Shown here in pieces: positions 1-8,351 of a stretch of DNA of 64,000 bases. The position numbers and the translations under genes are program-made. This DNA is from Chryseobacterium phocaeense. GTDB taxonomy: Bacteria > Bacteroidota > Bacteroidia > Flavobacteriales > Weeksellaceae. How positions within the stretch are numbered: position 1 is the stretch's first letter; each line of letters begins with the position of its first letter. The stretch is from NCBI RefSeq assembly GCF_900169075.1, contig NZ_LT827014.1, positions 930,001 to 994,000 on the forward strand, written 5' to 3'. The notes under the pieces were generated by a model that was given only the letters and a program-made list of their open reading frames with translations, did not search any database and was not told where the DNA came from.

Positions 1-544
1 TCTTCAGTTCTGTACTGTTTGTTGTAATAATTAATACCGGATGGAACTTTTGAGCTGAAGCTTCGGGATGTGCCGCGAGCTGGTGAGAAACTTCCCGGGC
101 GGTTTTTTCATGGAGGTTCTTCAGATAGATATACCGGGACAGGATATAGATCGCTGAAATAGGAATTCCGACTGCGAGCGAATAAAGAAACATGTACAGG
201 TAGTTGGTGAAGCTTAGTGAAACCCTGCTTAAAAATAAGGTGTTGTAAAAGTAGGAAAGAACAGAGGCCAGAAAGATAATAACGGTAACCTTCAAAAGTT
301 CGGCACCGATATTCCAGTTTTTGAAGCGAATGACAATGGAATCTGTTATAAAAAAAGCCAATCCAAAAATAACAGAATAAGGAAAAAGCAGCAGGTATTT
401 ATATTGATGATGAAAATTTTCCGTTCCGAAAGGCTGGAAGATAATCAGGAAAAGATAAATTAAAATTCCCGAAGCAGCAGAGGAAACCAGAATCTCCTGA
501 TAAGATTCGGACTTTGGATAGGAATAGGCTGCAAAGGAAAACAT
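1..544 (-). CDS. LytTR-type regulator with membrane N-terminus (partial, 3' end outside window)
   Basis: I translated this from the sequence. It starts at the ATG at 544 and runs off the left edge, giving 181 residues. The visible part has four hydrophobic segments (about residues 18-40, 50-67, 83-102 and 115-135) and the motif IIFQPFGTE after the first helix. That motif is characteristic of Bacteroidota LytTR regulators with a four-helix membrane domain. The last visible residues (HPVLIITTNSTELK) look like the start of a C-terminal LytTR DNA-binding domain; most of that domain is outside the window. It is the last visible gene of a run with rmuC and the 141-residue membrane protein (21-nt gap). 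The regulator class is fairly secure; its target is unknown. Confidence 0.75.
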   Translation of the reverse strand, partial: MFSFAAYSYPKSESYQEILVSSAASGILIYLFLIIFQPFGTENFHHQYKYLLLFPYSVIFGLAFFITDSIVIRFKNWNIGAELLKVTVIIFLASVLSYFYNTLFLSRVSLSFTNYLYMFLYSLAVGIPISAIYILSRYIYLKNLHEKTAREVSHQLAAHPEASAQKFHPVLIITTNSTELK

Positions 545-565
545 GTCAGTAATTTATTTTGAAAT

Positions 566-991
566 CTAATTTCTGACCTCAGGCAGATGCTCAGGTTTAG
601 CCCTAAAGAGGAGTAGACTCCCCACAAACATTGTAACACAGCTGGCCAGCCACAGATAATATCCGAATCCGTACGATGTGATAGGGTACTTATGTCCTGC
701 TTCATTAACAGTTATTTCCGTTTCTGTAAGATAATACAAAGCCATGCCTACAGAACATAATCCTAAAAAAGCCGCGATCTTCGGTTGTTTTACCAGCAGG
801 AAGATCCATGAAAAGAGAAGAACAGGATTCGCGAGCCAGGAAGTTCCGTCTCCGGAAAGATCCGCCCATCCTAATAAAAAACATGCTAAGCCGTACATTT
901 CACTGCCTTTTTGCGTAAATACTGCCGGCAGAGCCAGTGATGTTATAAAAAGAACGATGCTGATGAGTACAATGAGACGGCTTTTTTTCAT
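566..991 (-). CDS. small four-helix membrane protein, function unknown
   Basis: A 141-residue protein with about four hydrophobic segments: residues 5-25 (signal-like), 33-50, 55-88 and 110-130. The C-terminal tail is charged (FRAKPEHLPEVRN). I do not recognise a named family. It starts 4 nt after the rmuC stop and ends 21 nt before the LytTR gene, so it is probably co-transcribed with both. No catalytic motif is visible. It is probably an inner-membrane protein of unknown role. Confidence 0.7.
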   Translation of the reverse strand: MKKSRLIVLISIVLFITSLALPAVFTQKGSEMYGLACFLLGWADLSGDGTSWLANPVLLFSWIFLLVKQPKIAAFLGLCSVGMALYYLTETEITVNEAGHKYPITSYGFGYYLWLASCVTMFVGSLLLFRAKPEHLPEVRN

Positions 992-995
992 GACA

Positions 996-2498
996 TTAAT
1001 TTTCTGTTTCTAAAAAGTTGCTGTTGTCAATAAGGCTCTGGGGTAGATCTTTTTTATTTTTGATGCCGAGAGATTTCAGTTTCTGGGTTTGGATCACAAG
1101 ATTGTCATTTCCGGTAGAAAGCTGTTTGTAGGCTTCATTATAAACATTTTTAGCCTGGTCAAGATTTTTTCCTACTTTTTCCAGATTCTCCACGAAACCT
1201 ACGAATTTATCGTAGAGTTTGGCTCCGCGATCTGCAATTTCCATAGAATTTCTGTTCTGGTATTCACGTTTCCAAAGATCGGCAATCAGTTTTAAAGAAG
1301 TGATCAGATTGCTTGGATTCAGAAGGAGAATTCTTCTTTCGTAGGCATAATTCCACAGGTCCTGATCTGCCTGCATGGCTGCAATATAGGCTGGTTCGCT
1401 GGGAATAAACATCATCACGAAGTCCAGGGATTTTCCATAATCATCATATGCTTTCTGGCTCAGCTGCATAATATGGTTTTTGATGGAACCTAAATGCTGG
1501 TTAAGCTTCATCAGGTAAATATCCTGGTCAGTCTCATCCACAAGTTCCGTAAAGGCGGTCAGGGATACCTTGGAATCAATGATCACGTTTCTTTCATCCG
1601 GATATTTTACAACGGCATCGGGACGCATTTTCTTTCCGGAGAATTCTGAGAACAGGGCTTTGTTGTCTTCATCGCGAAGCTCATGCTCCAGGAAGTATTC
1701 CCTTCCTTTTACCAGTCCTGATTTTTCAAGGATACTTTCCAGGATCATTTCACCCCAGTTTCCCTGGGTTTTGCTTTCTCCTTTCAGGGCTCTCGTCAGT
1801 TTTTTGGCATCTTCAGAAATCTGCTGGTTCAGTTCTGCCAGTTCTTTTACTTTTTCTGCAAGGGAAAAACGTTCTTTGTTTTCCTTCTCGTAGGCTTCAT
1901 TCACGCGGTTTTTCAAGTCTGCGATCTTTTCCTGGAAAGGTTCAAGAATGGTCTTTAAATTATTCTGATTTAAAGTGGTAAACTTTTCAGTTTTTTCCTC
2001 TAAGATTTTATTGGCCAGGTTCTCAAACTGAAGTTTTGATTCTTCCTGGATCTTGGTGATCTCTTCTTTCTGAGTATCCAGTGATTGCTGAAGTCCGTCA
2101 TTTTTAGCAGAAAGTTCAGAGTTTTTAGCAAAAATATGCTGCTTCTCTGAAATCAGATTTTCAATTTGGGCGGTCTGTTTGGAGTTAAGCTGCTTCTGTT
2201 CCAGAAACTGGGAATTCAGTGAGGCGTGCTCTGCAGAAATTTTAGCGTACTCATTTTTCAGGTCATTCAGTAGATCCGTCTGTTGCTGATTCTGTTCTTT
2301 TTCCCTGCTGATATTTTGATTCAGCTCCTGAAGTTTAAGATTAAGATTTTCAAGATCTGAATGATTTCTGATCTGCTGGTTATTCAGTTCATCATAAGAA
2401 CTTCTTGAAACTGTTGATGATTTTAAGGCAAAATACAAAATAACAGCTCCGAGAACTCCTCCGGCAATAAATCCAATAATTAAATATGTCATCTCCAT
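996..2498 (-). CDS. rmuC: RmuC family DNA recombination protein
   Basis: A 500-residue protein. Residues 3-24 are a transmembrane anchor (LIIGFIAGGVLGAVILYF). Residues 35-230 are a long Gln/Glu/Lys-rich coiled coil. Residues 235-470 are the RmuC domain, with the signatures KTQGNWGEMILESILEKSG, RPDAVVKYPDERNVIIDSKVS and FIPSEPAYIAAM. RmuC proteins are nuclease-fold proteins thought to limit inversions and rearrangements at inverted repeats. Two starts are possible, M1 and M3 (MTYLIIGF). A -7-like TAATTTTG lies at 2503-2510 on the minus strand, only a few bases upstream, so the transcript would be almost leaderless and M3 cannot be excluded. Confidence 0.95.
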   Translation of the reverse strand: MEMTYLIIGFIAGGVLGAVILYFALKSSTVSRSSYDELNNQQIRNHSDLENLNLKLQELNQNISREKEQNQQQTDLLNDLKNEYAKISAEHASLNSQFLEQKQLNSKQTAQIENLISEKQHIFAKNSELSAKNDGLQQSLDTQKEEITKIQEESKLQFENLANKILEEKTEKFTTLNQNNLKTILEPFQEKIADLKNRVNEAYEKENKERFSLAEKVKELAELNQQISEDAKKLTRALKGESKTQGNWGEMILESILEKSGLVKGREYFLEHELRDEDNKALFSEFSGKKMRPDAVVKYPDERNVIIDSKVSLTAFTELVDETDQDIYLMKLNQHLGSIKNHIMQLSQKAYDDYGKSLDFVMMFIPSEPAYIAAMQADQDLWNYAYERRILLLNPSNLITSLKLIADLWKREYQNRNSMEIADRGAKLYDKFVGFVENLEKVGKNLDQAKNVYNEAYKQLSTGNDNLVIQTQKLKSLGIKNKKDLPQSLIDNSNFLETEN

Positions 2499-2596
2499 GT
2501 TTCAAAATTACAAAAAGAAAAATTGATTTCTTTTACGGAAACCCGTCAAATTTTAAGAATGCGGATGTATTTTAACGCCGGTTTTTTTTCATAAAA

Positions 2597-2620
2597 AAGC
2601 GGCAGTGAAAACTGCCGCTT
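2597..2620 (-). terminator. Rho-independent terminator after the T9SS cargo gene
   Basis: A perfect 10-bp stem (aagcggcagt / actgccgctt) with a GAAA loop. On the minus strand it is followed by a run of T (A run at 2593-2598 on plus). It lies 26 nt past the stop of the gene at 2646-4238. Confidence 0.9.
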
Positions 2621-2645
2621 ATAATATTGGGTTATATTTAAAATA

Positions 2646-4238
2646 CTATTTTTTAATTGCTTTCGCCGTTTTTACACTTCCATCCTGCATTTGGATTGTG
2701 ATAAGATAAAGTCCTGCATTTAAATCAGAAAGATTAAGTTCATCAGCCGGTTGAAGTGTTTTCACTTGTCTGCCGGATGCATCACTGATGATAATGGATT
2801 TTGCATCTTTAATATCTGAAATACGGATTTTATCTGTGAATGGATTAGGGTAAACAGAGATATCAGCCTTTTTATCAGCGTACACATCCGAAGTACCTAA
2901 TACATTTTGTACGTTAATGGTGTAGTCTTCGGCCTGGCCTTCATTAAGATCAGCACAAGGATTTGATAATTCTGTACGTACCGTGGTTGCTGAACTGTTG
3001 AAATGATATTTCACTCTCATTCTCGTATTTCCCAATGCAGCGGTAGCCGGTACTGCGATATTTTTATTAACTGTTACTGTATTCCCTGTGCCTCCTGCAA
3101 AATCGGAAGTTACAAAATAGGCTTCTCCGGCATCTGCAAAACTTCCGTTCTGGTTCCAGTCGATAAACACAGTGAACCCAAATCGGTTGGTTCCTAAACC
3201 GGTACCGGTAAGCGTGATTGGGTAAGAAATTCCTCTGGTCACATTAGCTGTTTTACTGGTGAAATTTTCCTGGGCATCACCTGTATTGGCAGTTGCACTG
3301 GAAGCGTTGGTTAAATTGTTAAGCACAATATTAGATATAGGATATACAGCAGATTTAGCCAGAAGCGGTCCGCAATATGGTGCGAAAGGATTGGTGCCTG
3401 TGGTAAAGGAAATTTCCGCACAGCCCGTAGCGTCTCCCAGAGCATTGGTTGGAATTACTGTGGTATATAGCATAGTGTTTTCCGGGAATGTACTTGATGA
3501 TGCCGGTACAAAGAAAGTATTTGTGGTTGTTCCTGAATATACATTGGATGCTCCCGGTGTGGTTCCTACTTTTACTTTATACGCTTCTGCACCTGCTACA
3601 GCGCCCCATGCAATCTGCTGACGTACTGAAACTCCGGTTGCTCCGGCTGCAGGGCTGCTTATGGTTGCACATCCCGGAACAGCTGTTACTTCCTGTTTGA
3701 TGCTTATTTTATCTATAAAATTGTAGAAATCATAGGCTGTACCCGTAGTTCCCAGCGTCTGGATGCGTAATTTGAAATCTCCGTTTATATTCGCACTTTC
3801 AGGAATAGTTCCTGTAAATACAGCACATGTTTGTGCGGCACTGGTTAATGTTACCGGCGAACCTACAGTGGTATAGGTAGTTCCATTATCTGTAGAATAA
3901 GCTACGGTAATGGTTCCTCCAATGCTGCTGGTTGCATCATAAGCCTCTGTAGTATAAGTGAAAGAGACATCGATTTTTTTTCCGTTAGCGGTAATGCCTG
4001 CCGGTTTTGTGTAAACAAGATTAATTGTCCTGTTGGCTACACTGGAACCATAGGCCTCAGCTCCGATGAACGCATTTCCGTCACAGGTACTTCCGATATA
4101 GGTTCCTGCCGATTGTGGATAGCCTCCGGTTATTACAAATCCGGGATAAGTTGAATTCTCAAAGCTCTCGGTAACTAAAATCTGTGCACTTCCCATGGTT
4201 GCAAGTGCCATAAAACTAAGAAATAATGATTTTTTCAT
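2646..4238 (-). CDS. secreted T9SS type A sorting-domain protein with GEVED domain
   Basis: A 530-residue exported protein. Residues 1-18 are a signal peptide (cleavage near MGSAQ). Residues 19-185 are a beta-rich lectin-like region beginning LVTESFENSTYPGF, similar in style to the choice-of-anchor/MAM-like domains of Bacteroidota cell-surface proteins. Residues 190-285 resemble a fibronectin III fold. Residues 290-440 are a GEVED domain, ending NEGQAEDYTINV. Residues 455-530 are a type A C-terminal sorting domain (ISVYPNPFTDKI, LNAGLYLITIQ, ending KAIKK), which directs export by the type IX system. No enzyme motif is visible. It is probably a surface or adhesion protein, and is monocistronic. 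Confidence 0.9.
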   Translation of the reverse strand: MKKSLFLSFMALATMGSAQILVTESFENSTYPGFVITGGYPQSAGTYIGSTCDGNAFIGAEAYGSSVANRTINLVYTKPAGITANGKKIDVSFTYTTEAYDATSSIGGTITVAYSTDNGTTYTTVGSPVTLTSAAQTCAVFTGTIPESANINGDFKLRIQTLGTTGTAYDFYNFIDKISIKQEVTAVPGCATISSPAAGATGVSVRQQIAWGAVAGAEAYKVKVGTTPGASNVYSGTTTNTFFVPASSSTFPENTMLYTTVIPTNALGDATGCAEISFTTGTNPFAPYCGPLLAKSAVYPISNIVLNNLTNASSATANTGDAQENFTSKTANVTRGISYPITLTGTGLGTNRFGFTVFIDWNQNGSFADAGEAYFVTSDFAGGTGNTVTVNKNIAVPATAALGNTRMRVKYHFNSSATTVRTELSNPCADLNEGQAEDYTINVQNVLGTSDVYADKKADISVYPNPFTDKIRISDIKDAKSIIISDASGRQVKTLQPADELNLSDLNAGLYLITIQMQDGSVKTAKAIKK

Positions 4239-4387
4239 ACAGTATTATTTTTATCCAATATAGTAAGTTTTTAGTTAATTTTGAATAAATTATAGTATTT
4301 TATGCTGTATTTGAATTATTTTCTATGTTTTTTTAATATATATTTATTTTTTTAACTTAATGCATTTGTCTTATTGTTAAATTTAAC

Positions 4388-4417
4388 AAAAAAGTGAGCC
4401 TAATGGTTCACTTTTTT
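4388..4417 (-). terminator. terminator after the leader-type peptide gene
   Basis: A 13-bp stem (aaaaaagtgagcc / ggttcactttttt, one G-T pair) with a TAAT loop. It lies just downstream of the minus-strand gene ending at 4428. The A/T-rich base of the stem would give a U-tract on either strand. Confidence 0.85.
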
Positions 4418-4427
4418 GTTGATCAAA

Positions 4428-4664
4428 TTATGGAGTAATGGTAATCGGATCTGGAAAAGGCTCAAGGATCAATGGTTTACACATTGCAGCCGGCACGCAT
4501 CTGTCTCCCATGCATATAAAATTAGTCATAGTGGTGGAGCCGTCAGGACATCTGATCATGGCTTCACCCGGGCATCCTCCGGGACATGGTGCCGGATATA
4601 AATACCCGCCGAATACGTCTTTCAGCTCTGTTCTTGAAAGCTTTGATAGGTTTGTTTTTTTCAT
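4428..4664 (-). CDS. bacteriocin-like / leader-type Cys-rich peptide
   Basis: A 78-residue peptide. The N-terminus MKKTNLSKLSRTELKDVFGG is a double-glycine-type leader of the kind found on many small Chryseobacterium peptides annotated 'bacteriocin-like'. Cleavage after GG (residues 19-20) would leave a core of 58 residues with six Cys and many Pro and Gly (PCPGGCPGEAMIRCPDGST, then CMGDRCVPAAMCKP). No peptidase-transporter or modification enzyme is visible nearby, so processing would have to be encoded elsewhere. It is monocistronic with its own terminator. The leader class is seen in the sequence; antibacterial activity is not established for this family. Confidence 0.75.
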   Translation of the reverse strand: MKKTNLSKLSRTELKDVFGGYLYPAPCPGGCPGEAMIRCPDGSTTMTNFICMGDRCVPAAMCKPLILEPFPDPITITP

Positions 4665-4822
4665 GGAATTAATTTTTTGATGGTTTTAATTTGTATACTA
4701 CTGAAAATGAGTGTCTAATATACAAAAAATAAATCACTATGATGTTACATAATGATTTATCTGAATTTTGTTCGTTTGGGTACTGCAATACCTTTCCATG
4801 TGTCCCTGCGCTCCTGTAATGT

Positions 4823-5287
4823 TCAGCTTCCGCAATACATAAAATATAAAGGAATATCCGTTTTGTACTCCTCCGTATCTTTTGGGGTAAGGCCTTCAAA
4901 GAAGACATGGTCACCAAGCTCTTTATTACTCAGCTGATTCTGCAGCTGAAACATAAGGTCCAGTGCTGTGAAATGGCTGCCGTTTTGTGCTTTCAATGTG
5001 GCGCATAAGTCGACCTGAAACATGCCGTAATCGCTATTATCTTCATGAAAAACTTCATCTTCATCACCTATTAATGTTTCATTACCTGCTATATCTTCTT
5101 TTCCTTTAATCCAGGCTTCATAGCAAATGTCTGCTTCAGAAGCCTGGATCACAATTTCTTCCGGATTCCATGAAGCTCTTTCTTTTAAAATACGCTGCTG
5201 ATAGCTTTCTATTGCTGTATTGAAATCTGTAATGTCAGCATATTCTTTGCGCTGAAAAGCCCAGAGGATGTTGGAAAGTAAGCTCAT
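4823..5287 (-). CDS. hypothetical acidic protein
   Basis: A 154-residue soluble acidic protein with no signal peptide. The N-terminal half is helical (MSLLSNILWAFQRKEYADITDFNTAIESYQQ). The centre is acidic (GDEDEVFHEDNSDYGMFQVDLCATL) and the C-terminus is predicted mixed alpha/beta. I do not recognise a family; its size and acidity resemble small immunity-type proteins, but nothing else supports that. It is a stand-alone gene between the leader-type peptide and a 195-residue membrane protein. The ATG at 5287 is the only reasonable start. Confidence 0.65.
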   Translation of the reverse strand: MSLLSNILWAFQRKEYADITDFNTAIESYQQRILKERASWNPEEIVIQASEADICYEAWIKGKEDIAGNETLIGDEDEVFHEDNSDYGMFQVDLCATLKAQNGSHFTALDLMFQLQNQLSNKELGDHVFFEGLTPKDTEEYKTDIPLYFMYCGS

Positions 5288-5365
5288 TTGTTTTTGTTTT
5301 TTAGGTTTAAGTATATCTTTAAAACACTTTACCCCGTAAAATATTGCTTTTACGATCTGTTATGC

Positions 5366-5953
5366 TTAACTAATGAACAGAACAAAATACAGGCAATTCA
5401 AAACGGTGGCTATAAACGAAGCGATAAAAACGGCTAAATTATCACTTGTTTTTCCTGTAAATAATCTAATGATCCAGTAATTAATAAGGTAAGCCGGAAT
5501 CAGTAAAGCAAACGAGAAAACCGATAAAAATGCAAATTTATAAATAATAAAACCAATAACAATTGTACTGATGACAGAAGCTACTATGGTTCCCATGAAG
5601 CTGTACATCAAGGTGTTGGAGTCTACTTTTAAATTCTCAATACTTCTATGAATCTGATCGTATTTTATATCTACAAGAAGCCTGATGTTTTCCTGGGATA
5701 AGCTGGAATTTATTAAGGATAGGCATTCCTGTTTGGACAGCTTATTCATATAATGTCCATGAATTTCTCTTATGACTCTATTCTGCTCTTCCTGAAAGTG
5801 ATTCTGGATCCTAATTTTCGTCTGGAAGTCTTCAAGGGAACCTCTTCGTAAAATTTCTTCCACAATCTCCTGATCCGGCTTTCCCTGATAATCAATTTGA
5901 TTGGTATAAGATGCAATAAGATCTTCTTCTGAAAATTTAGTATAGAATCCCAC
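5366..5953 (-). CDS. membrane protein with cytoplasmic helical domain, unknown function
   Basis: A 195-residue protein with a GTG start at 5953; no in-frame ATG lies near. It begins 2 nt after the stop of the YciI-like gene, so the two are probably co-transcribed. Residues 1-110 are hydrophilic and helical. Three hydrophobic segments follow at about 117-137, 140-160 and 172-194. The first 30 residues (FSEEDLIASYTNQIDYQGKPDQEIVEEILRRG) resemble the short helical modules seen at the N-terminus of several uncharacterised Bacteroidota membrane proteins. No enzyme motif is visible. Confidence 0.65.
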   Translation of the reverse strand: MGFYTKFSEEDLIASYTNQIDYQGKPDQEIVEEILRRGSLEDFQTKIRIQNHFQEEQNRVIREIHGHYMNKLSKQECLSLINSSLSQENIRLLVDIKYDQIHRSIENLKVDSNTLMYSFMGTIVASVISTIVIGFIIYKFAFLSVFSFALLIPAYLINYWIIRLFTGKTSDNLAVFIASFIATVLNCLYFVLFIS

Positions 5954-5955
5954 TG

Positions 5956-6426
5956 TTATGGATTTTCCTTCGAGATCTCTTCATGATGTTTCAGGTACAA
6001 CGGAAGCGCTGCAGATCCATACCATGGAAATATTTCGTAGCTAAAAATTCCGGCCTGAACTGCAGGGTCGGTTTTTACCCATTGCTCGGCTTCTTCTCTG
6101 GATTTTGTATTGAAAATGAACATACCGCGGTAGTTTTCTTTATTCTTTTCCAAAAAAGGTCCGGCCACAACGATTTTTCCTTCATCGGCAAGCTTCCCGA
6201 TATTGGTCATATGGCCTTTCATCAGTTCGCTCTTTTTGGCTTTGTCCTCTATTTTCGCTGTTCCTGCTGTAAGCATTACAATAGTGTAGGCTTTCATGCC
6301 ATATTGATCTGCCCCAAGCGATGTGGCCAGTTCCTGGTTGAATTTTGGTTTGTCTGCCTTTTTCTCCTGAGCGAAAGACAGAACCCCCGCTAAGACGGCT
6401 ATTGATAAATAAATTTTTAGTTTCAT
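5956..6426 (-). CDS. exported YciI-like (YCII-related) protein
   Basis: A 156-residue protein. Residues 1-19 are a signal peptide (MKLKIYLSIAVLAGVLSFA-QE). Residues 45-140 match the YCII-related ferredoxin-like fold: YTIVMLTAG..., GHMTNIGKLADEGKIVVAGPFL, then NYRGMFIFNTKSREEAEQWVKTDPAVQAGIFSYEIFPW. The His-Asp/Glu features seen in YciI-type enzymes are partly retained (GHM; TDPAV). Most YciI proteins are cytoplasmic, so the signal peptide is a variation, though secreted forms do occur in Bacteroidota. The biochemical role is unknown. Confidence 0.85.
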   Translation of the reverse strand: MKLKIYLSIAVLAGVLSFAQEKKADKPKFNQELATSLGADQYGMKAYTIVMLTAGTAKIEDKAKKSELMKGHMTNIGKLADEGKIVVAGPFLEKNKENYRGMFIFNTKSREEAEQWVKTDPAVQAGIFSYEIFPWYGSAALPLYLKHHEEISKENP

Positions 6427-6449
6427 AGCAAATGTATTTAAATCTTTTG

Positions 6450-6484
6450 TCTGATATCTGATGTCTGAAATCTGAAAATCTAAT
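6450..6484. repeat. short TCTGA-type direct repeats upstream of the YciI-like gene
   Basis: The pncB/YciI spacer contains four to five imperfect copies of tCTGA(t/a) (gtctgatatctgatgtctgaaatctgaaaatct). It is one of several simple A+T-rich arrays in this window that sit directly upstream of start codons. No function is evident. Confidence 0.4.
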
Positions 6485-7663
6485 TTAATCTTTTATTCTC
6501 AAAAACTCTTTCGCCAGTTCAATCATTTTCGGATCGCCGGTGTATTTCCCGTGTTCATCAGAAAGTTTTACCGTTGGAATCCATTCTTTGTTCGGAGCCT
6601 GTACCCCGATCAGCTTCATAACGATGTTCATGGGTTTTAAACCTACATCATTCGTAAGGTTAGTTCCAATACCGAATGAAACCCCTATTTTTCCTTTGCA
6701 GTAATTGGTGATTTCCTCTACTTTTTCCAAATTCAGGGCATCAGAGAAGATGATATATTTGAATAAAGGATTAATGCCGTTGTTTTTGTAATGGGCTATT
6801 GTTTTGTCTGCGAACTCCAGGGGATCACCACTGTCATGACGTACGCCGTCAAACAGTTTAGCAAATTTTTTGTCAAACTGCTGGAAGAAAACATCAGTGG
6901 TGTAGGTGTCGGAAAGCGCTACCCCGAGATCTCCTCTGTACACATCCACCCAATGCTCCAGCGCCATTTCATTGGCCATTTTAAATCCGTATTCTGCTGC
7001 GTGGAACATAAACCACTCATGCGCGTGGGTTCCGATGGGCTTTACGCCGAATTTCATTGCAAAATGAACATTTGAACTTCCGATAAACGTTGATTCTTTT
7101 TTTTGAGTCAAAGCTTCCATTACCAGGTTCTGTACTTTATAGGAATGTCTTCTTCTGGTCCCGAATTCGGCGAAATTGACCCCAAGCTTTGCCAATGAAT
7201 CTGCTTTTTCCAATGTTCTTTTCATTACCACTTCATTGGAATCCCTTTCCATATGGTTCATTTCATAATGCAGCTCACTGATCAAAGCGAGTAGAGGAAC
7301 TTCCCAAAGGATGGTTCTGTACCAAAGCCCTTCTACCGTTACAGACAGCTCGCTGCCTTCCTGGTGGATTTTCACTTCAGACGGGTCATAGTGATAACCT
7401 TCCAGAAAATCAAGGTAGGGAAGGTCTATATAAGGACAGGTTCTGGCCATGAATTTTTTTTCATCCCTGGTGAGCTTCAGTTCCGCCATTTTATTAACGG
7501 CTTCTTTTAAAGCGGCATCAAAACCTTCAGGAAACTTATGCTTTCCACGATTGATGAATTCGTACTTTACAATTGAACTTGGAAATAGTTTCACCACGGC
7601 ATTCTGCATGGTTATTTTATAAAAATCATTATCAAGGATAGAATTTAATCGAACGTCGTTCAT
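6485..7663 (-). CDS. pncB: nicotinate phosphoribosyltransferase
   Basis: A 392-residue enzyme of NAD salvage: nicotinate plus PRPP plus ATP gives nicotinate mononucleotide. The N-terminus has the family signature LDNDFYKITMQNAV. FGTRRRHS (167-174) and GTHAHEWFMF (211-220) are the nicotinate/PRPP-site motifs; the second holds the His expected to be phosphorylated. A PRPP-binding loop (FDGVRHDSGDP) and a second (KGKIGVSFGIGTNLTND) follow. Length matches bacterial PncB (about 400). It is cytoplasmic. It has its own -7 element upstream, and dps, read in the same direction, is separated from it by a terminator. Confidence 0.97.
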   Translation of the reverse strand: MNDVRLNSILDNDFYKITMQNAVVKLFPSSIVKYEFINRGKHKFPEGFDAALKEAVNKMAELKLTRDEKKFMARTCPYIDLPYLDFLEGYHYDPSEVKIHQEGSELSVTVEGLWYRTILWEVPLLALISELHYEMNHMERDSNEVVMKRTLEKADSLAKLGVNFAEFGTRRRHSYKVQNLVMEALTQKKESTFIGSSNVHFAMKFGVKPIGTHAHEWFMFHAAEYGFKMANEMALEHWVDVYRGDLGVALSDTYTTDVFFQQFDKKFAKLFDGVRHDSGDPLEFADKTIAHYKNNGINPLFKYIIFSDALNLEKVEEITNYCKGKIGVSFGIGTNLTNDVGLKPMNIVMKLIGVQAPNKEWIPTVKLSDEHGKYTGDPKMIELAKEFLRIKD

Positions 7664-7682
7664 AATATGTGTAATTTTAACG

Positions 7683-7690
7683 CAAATATA
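7683..7690 (-). promoter_or_regulatory. pncB promoter -7 element (TATATTTG)
   Basis: An exact match to the Bacteroidota -7 consensus TAnnTTTG on the minus strand, 19 nt upstream of the pncB ATG. There is no clear -33 TTTG at 19 nt spacing. Confidence 0.55.
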
Positions 7691-7701
7691 GTCATTTAAA
7701 A

Positions 7702-7734
7702 TAAAAATCGCCTAAATGTAAGACGATTTTTTTA
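7702..7734 (-). terminator. terminator after dps
   Basis: On the minus strand the stem is AAAAATCG...CGATTTTT around a 13-nt loop, followed by ATTTTA. It lies between the dps stop (7756) and the pncB promoter. Confidence 0.7.
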
Positions 7735-7755
7735 TTATTCGGATGATTTTATCGG

Positions 7756-8232
7756 TTACTTGCCTAAGTAAGAGTTGTACATCCATACTTCTTTTTCCTG
7801 TTCTGTGATGTAATCGCTCATCTGGGAGTTGGTTCCTTCATCTCCTGCCGCATCAGTGATATCCAGAAGTTCTCTCTGCAGATCGATTACCACTTTGAAT
7901 GAACTTAGGATAAGCTCCACGCTTTTATTACCGTCTGATACTTCTCTGGATTCTTTAATGGAGGCTACTTTCAGGTAATCTGAATAATTGTGTGCAGGAG
8001 TGGCTCCCAATGTCAGGATTCTTTCTGCAATTTCGTCAATTTTCAGCACCAGGCTGTTGTATAGTTCCTCAAACTTCGGATGCAGCGTGAAGAACTGTTC
8101 TCCTTTGATATTCCAGTGTGAACCTCTTGTATTCTGGTAGAATATTGAATAATTGGCCAGAAGGATATTTAATTTTTCTGAAATGTTTTTACAGTCGGCT
8201 TCTTTCAGGCCGATAATGCTTGCATTTTTCAT
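7756..8232 (-). CDS. dps: Dps family DNA-protection / ferritin-like protein
   Basis: I place the start at the ATG at 8232, giving 158 residues. A longer reading from a TTG at 8253 would place the start codon inside the -7 element. Dps forms a dodecamer that binds DNA and oxidises iron with peroxide. The ferroxidase ligands are visible: RGSHWNIKG (first His), FTLHPKFEELY (second His), and KIDEIAERI (Asp and Glu). The fold is the usual four helices, ending WMYNSYLGK. It is cytoplasmic and monocistronic. Dps genes are usually induced by peroxide or starvation; no operator is visible here. Confidence 0.96.
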   Translation of the reverse strand: MKNASIIGLKEADCKNISEKLNILLANYSIFYQNTRGSHWNIKGEQFFTLHPKFEELYNSLVLKIDEIAERILTLGATPAHNYSDYLKVASIKESREVSDGNKSVELILSSFKVVIDLQRELLDITDAAGDEGTNSQMSDYITEQEKEVWMYNSYLGK

Positions 8233-8250
8233 AAGTTTATATTTATGTAA

Positions 8251-8258
8251 CAAATTTA
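8251..8258 (-). promoter_or_regulatory. dps promoter -7 element (TAAATTTG)
   Basis: An exact TAnnTTTG on the minus strand, 18 nt before the dps ATG. It decides the start codon, because the alternative TTG start overlaps it. The -33 region has only a TTTG at a poor (23-nt) spacing. Confidence 0.6.
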
Positions 8259-8351
8259 GAAAATATTGTGCCGAAAGGCTTTCAAAGTCAATAGAAGATA
8301 ACTATAAGAAAATTTTTAAAAACAGTTTGGAAGTATTAATATTGCAGTTGA

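Noticed and set aside
744..1013. Plus-strand frame antisense to the 141-residue membrane protein
   Set aside because: The minus-strand gene has a clear membrane-protein pattern and operon context; the antisense frame is a shadow.
4669..4917. Minus-strand frame of 82 codons between the leader peptide and the 154-residue gene
   Set aside because: It overlaps the 3' end of the better-supported gene at 4823-5287 in another frame and shows no protein-like composition.
7669..7676. GTGTAATT half-site upstream of pncB
   Set aside because: The opposite arm AATTACAC is missing, so it is not a copy of the palindrome shared at 43302 and 47349.
8233..8253. TTG start extending dps by seven residues
   Set aside because: The codon lies in the -7 element TAAATTTG and the extension is not part of the Dps fold; the ATG at 8232 was used.
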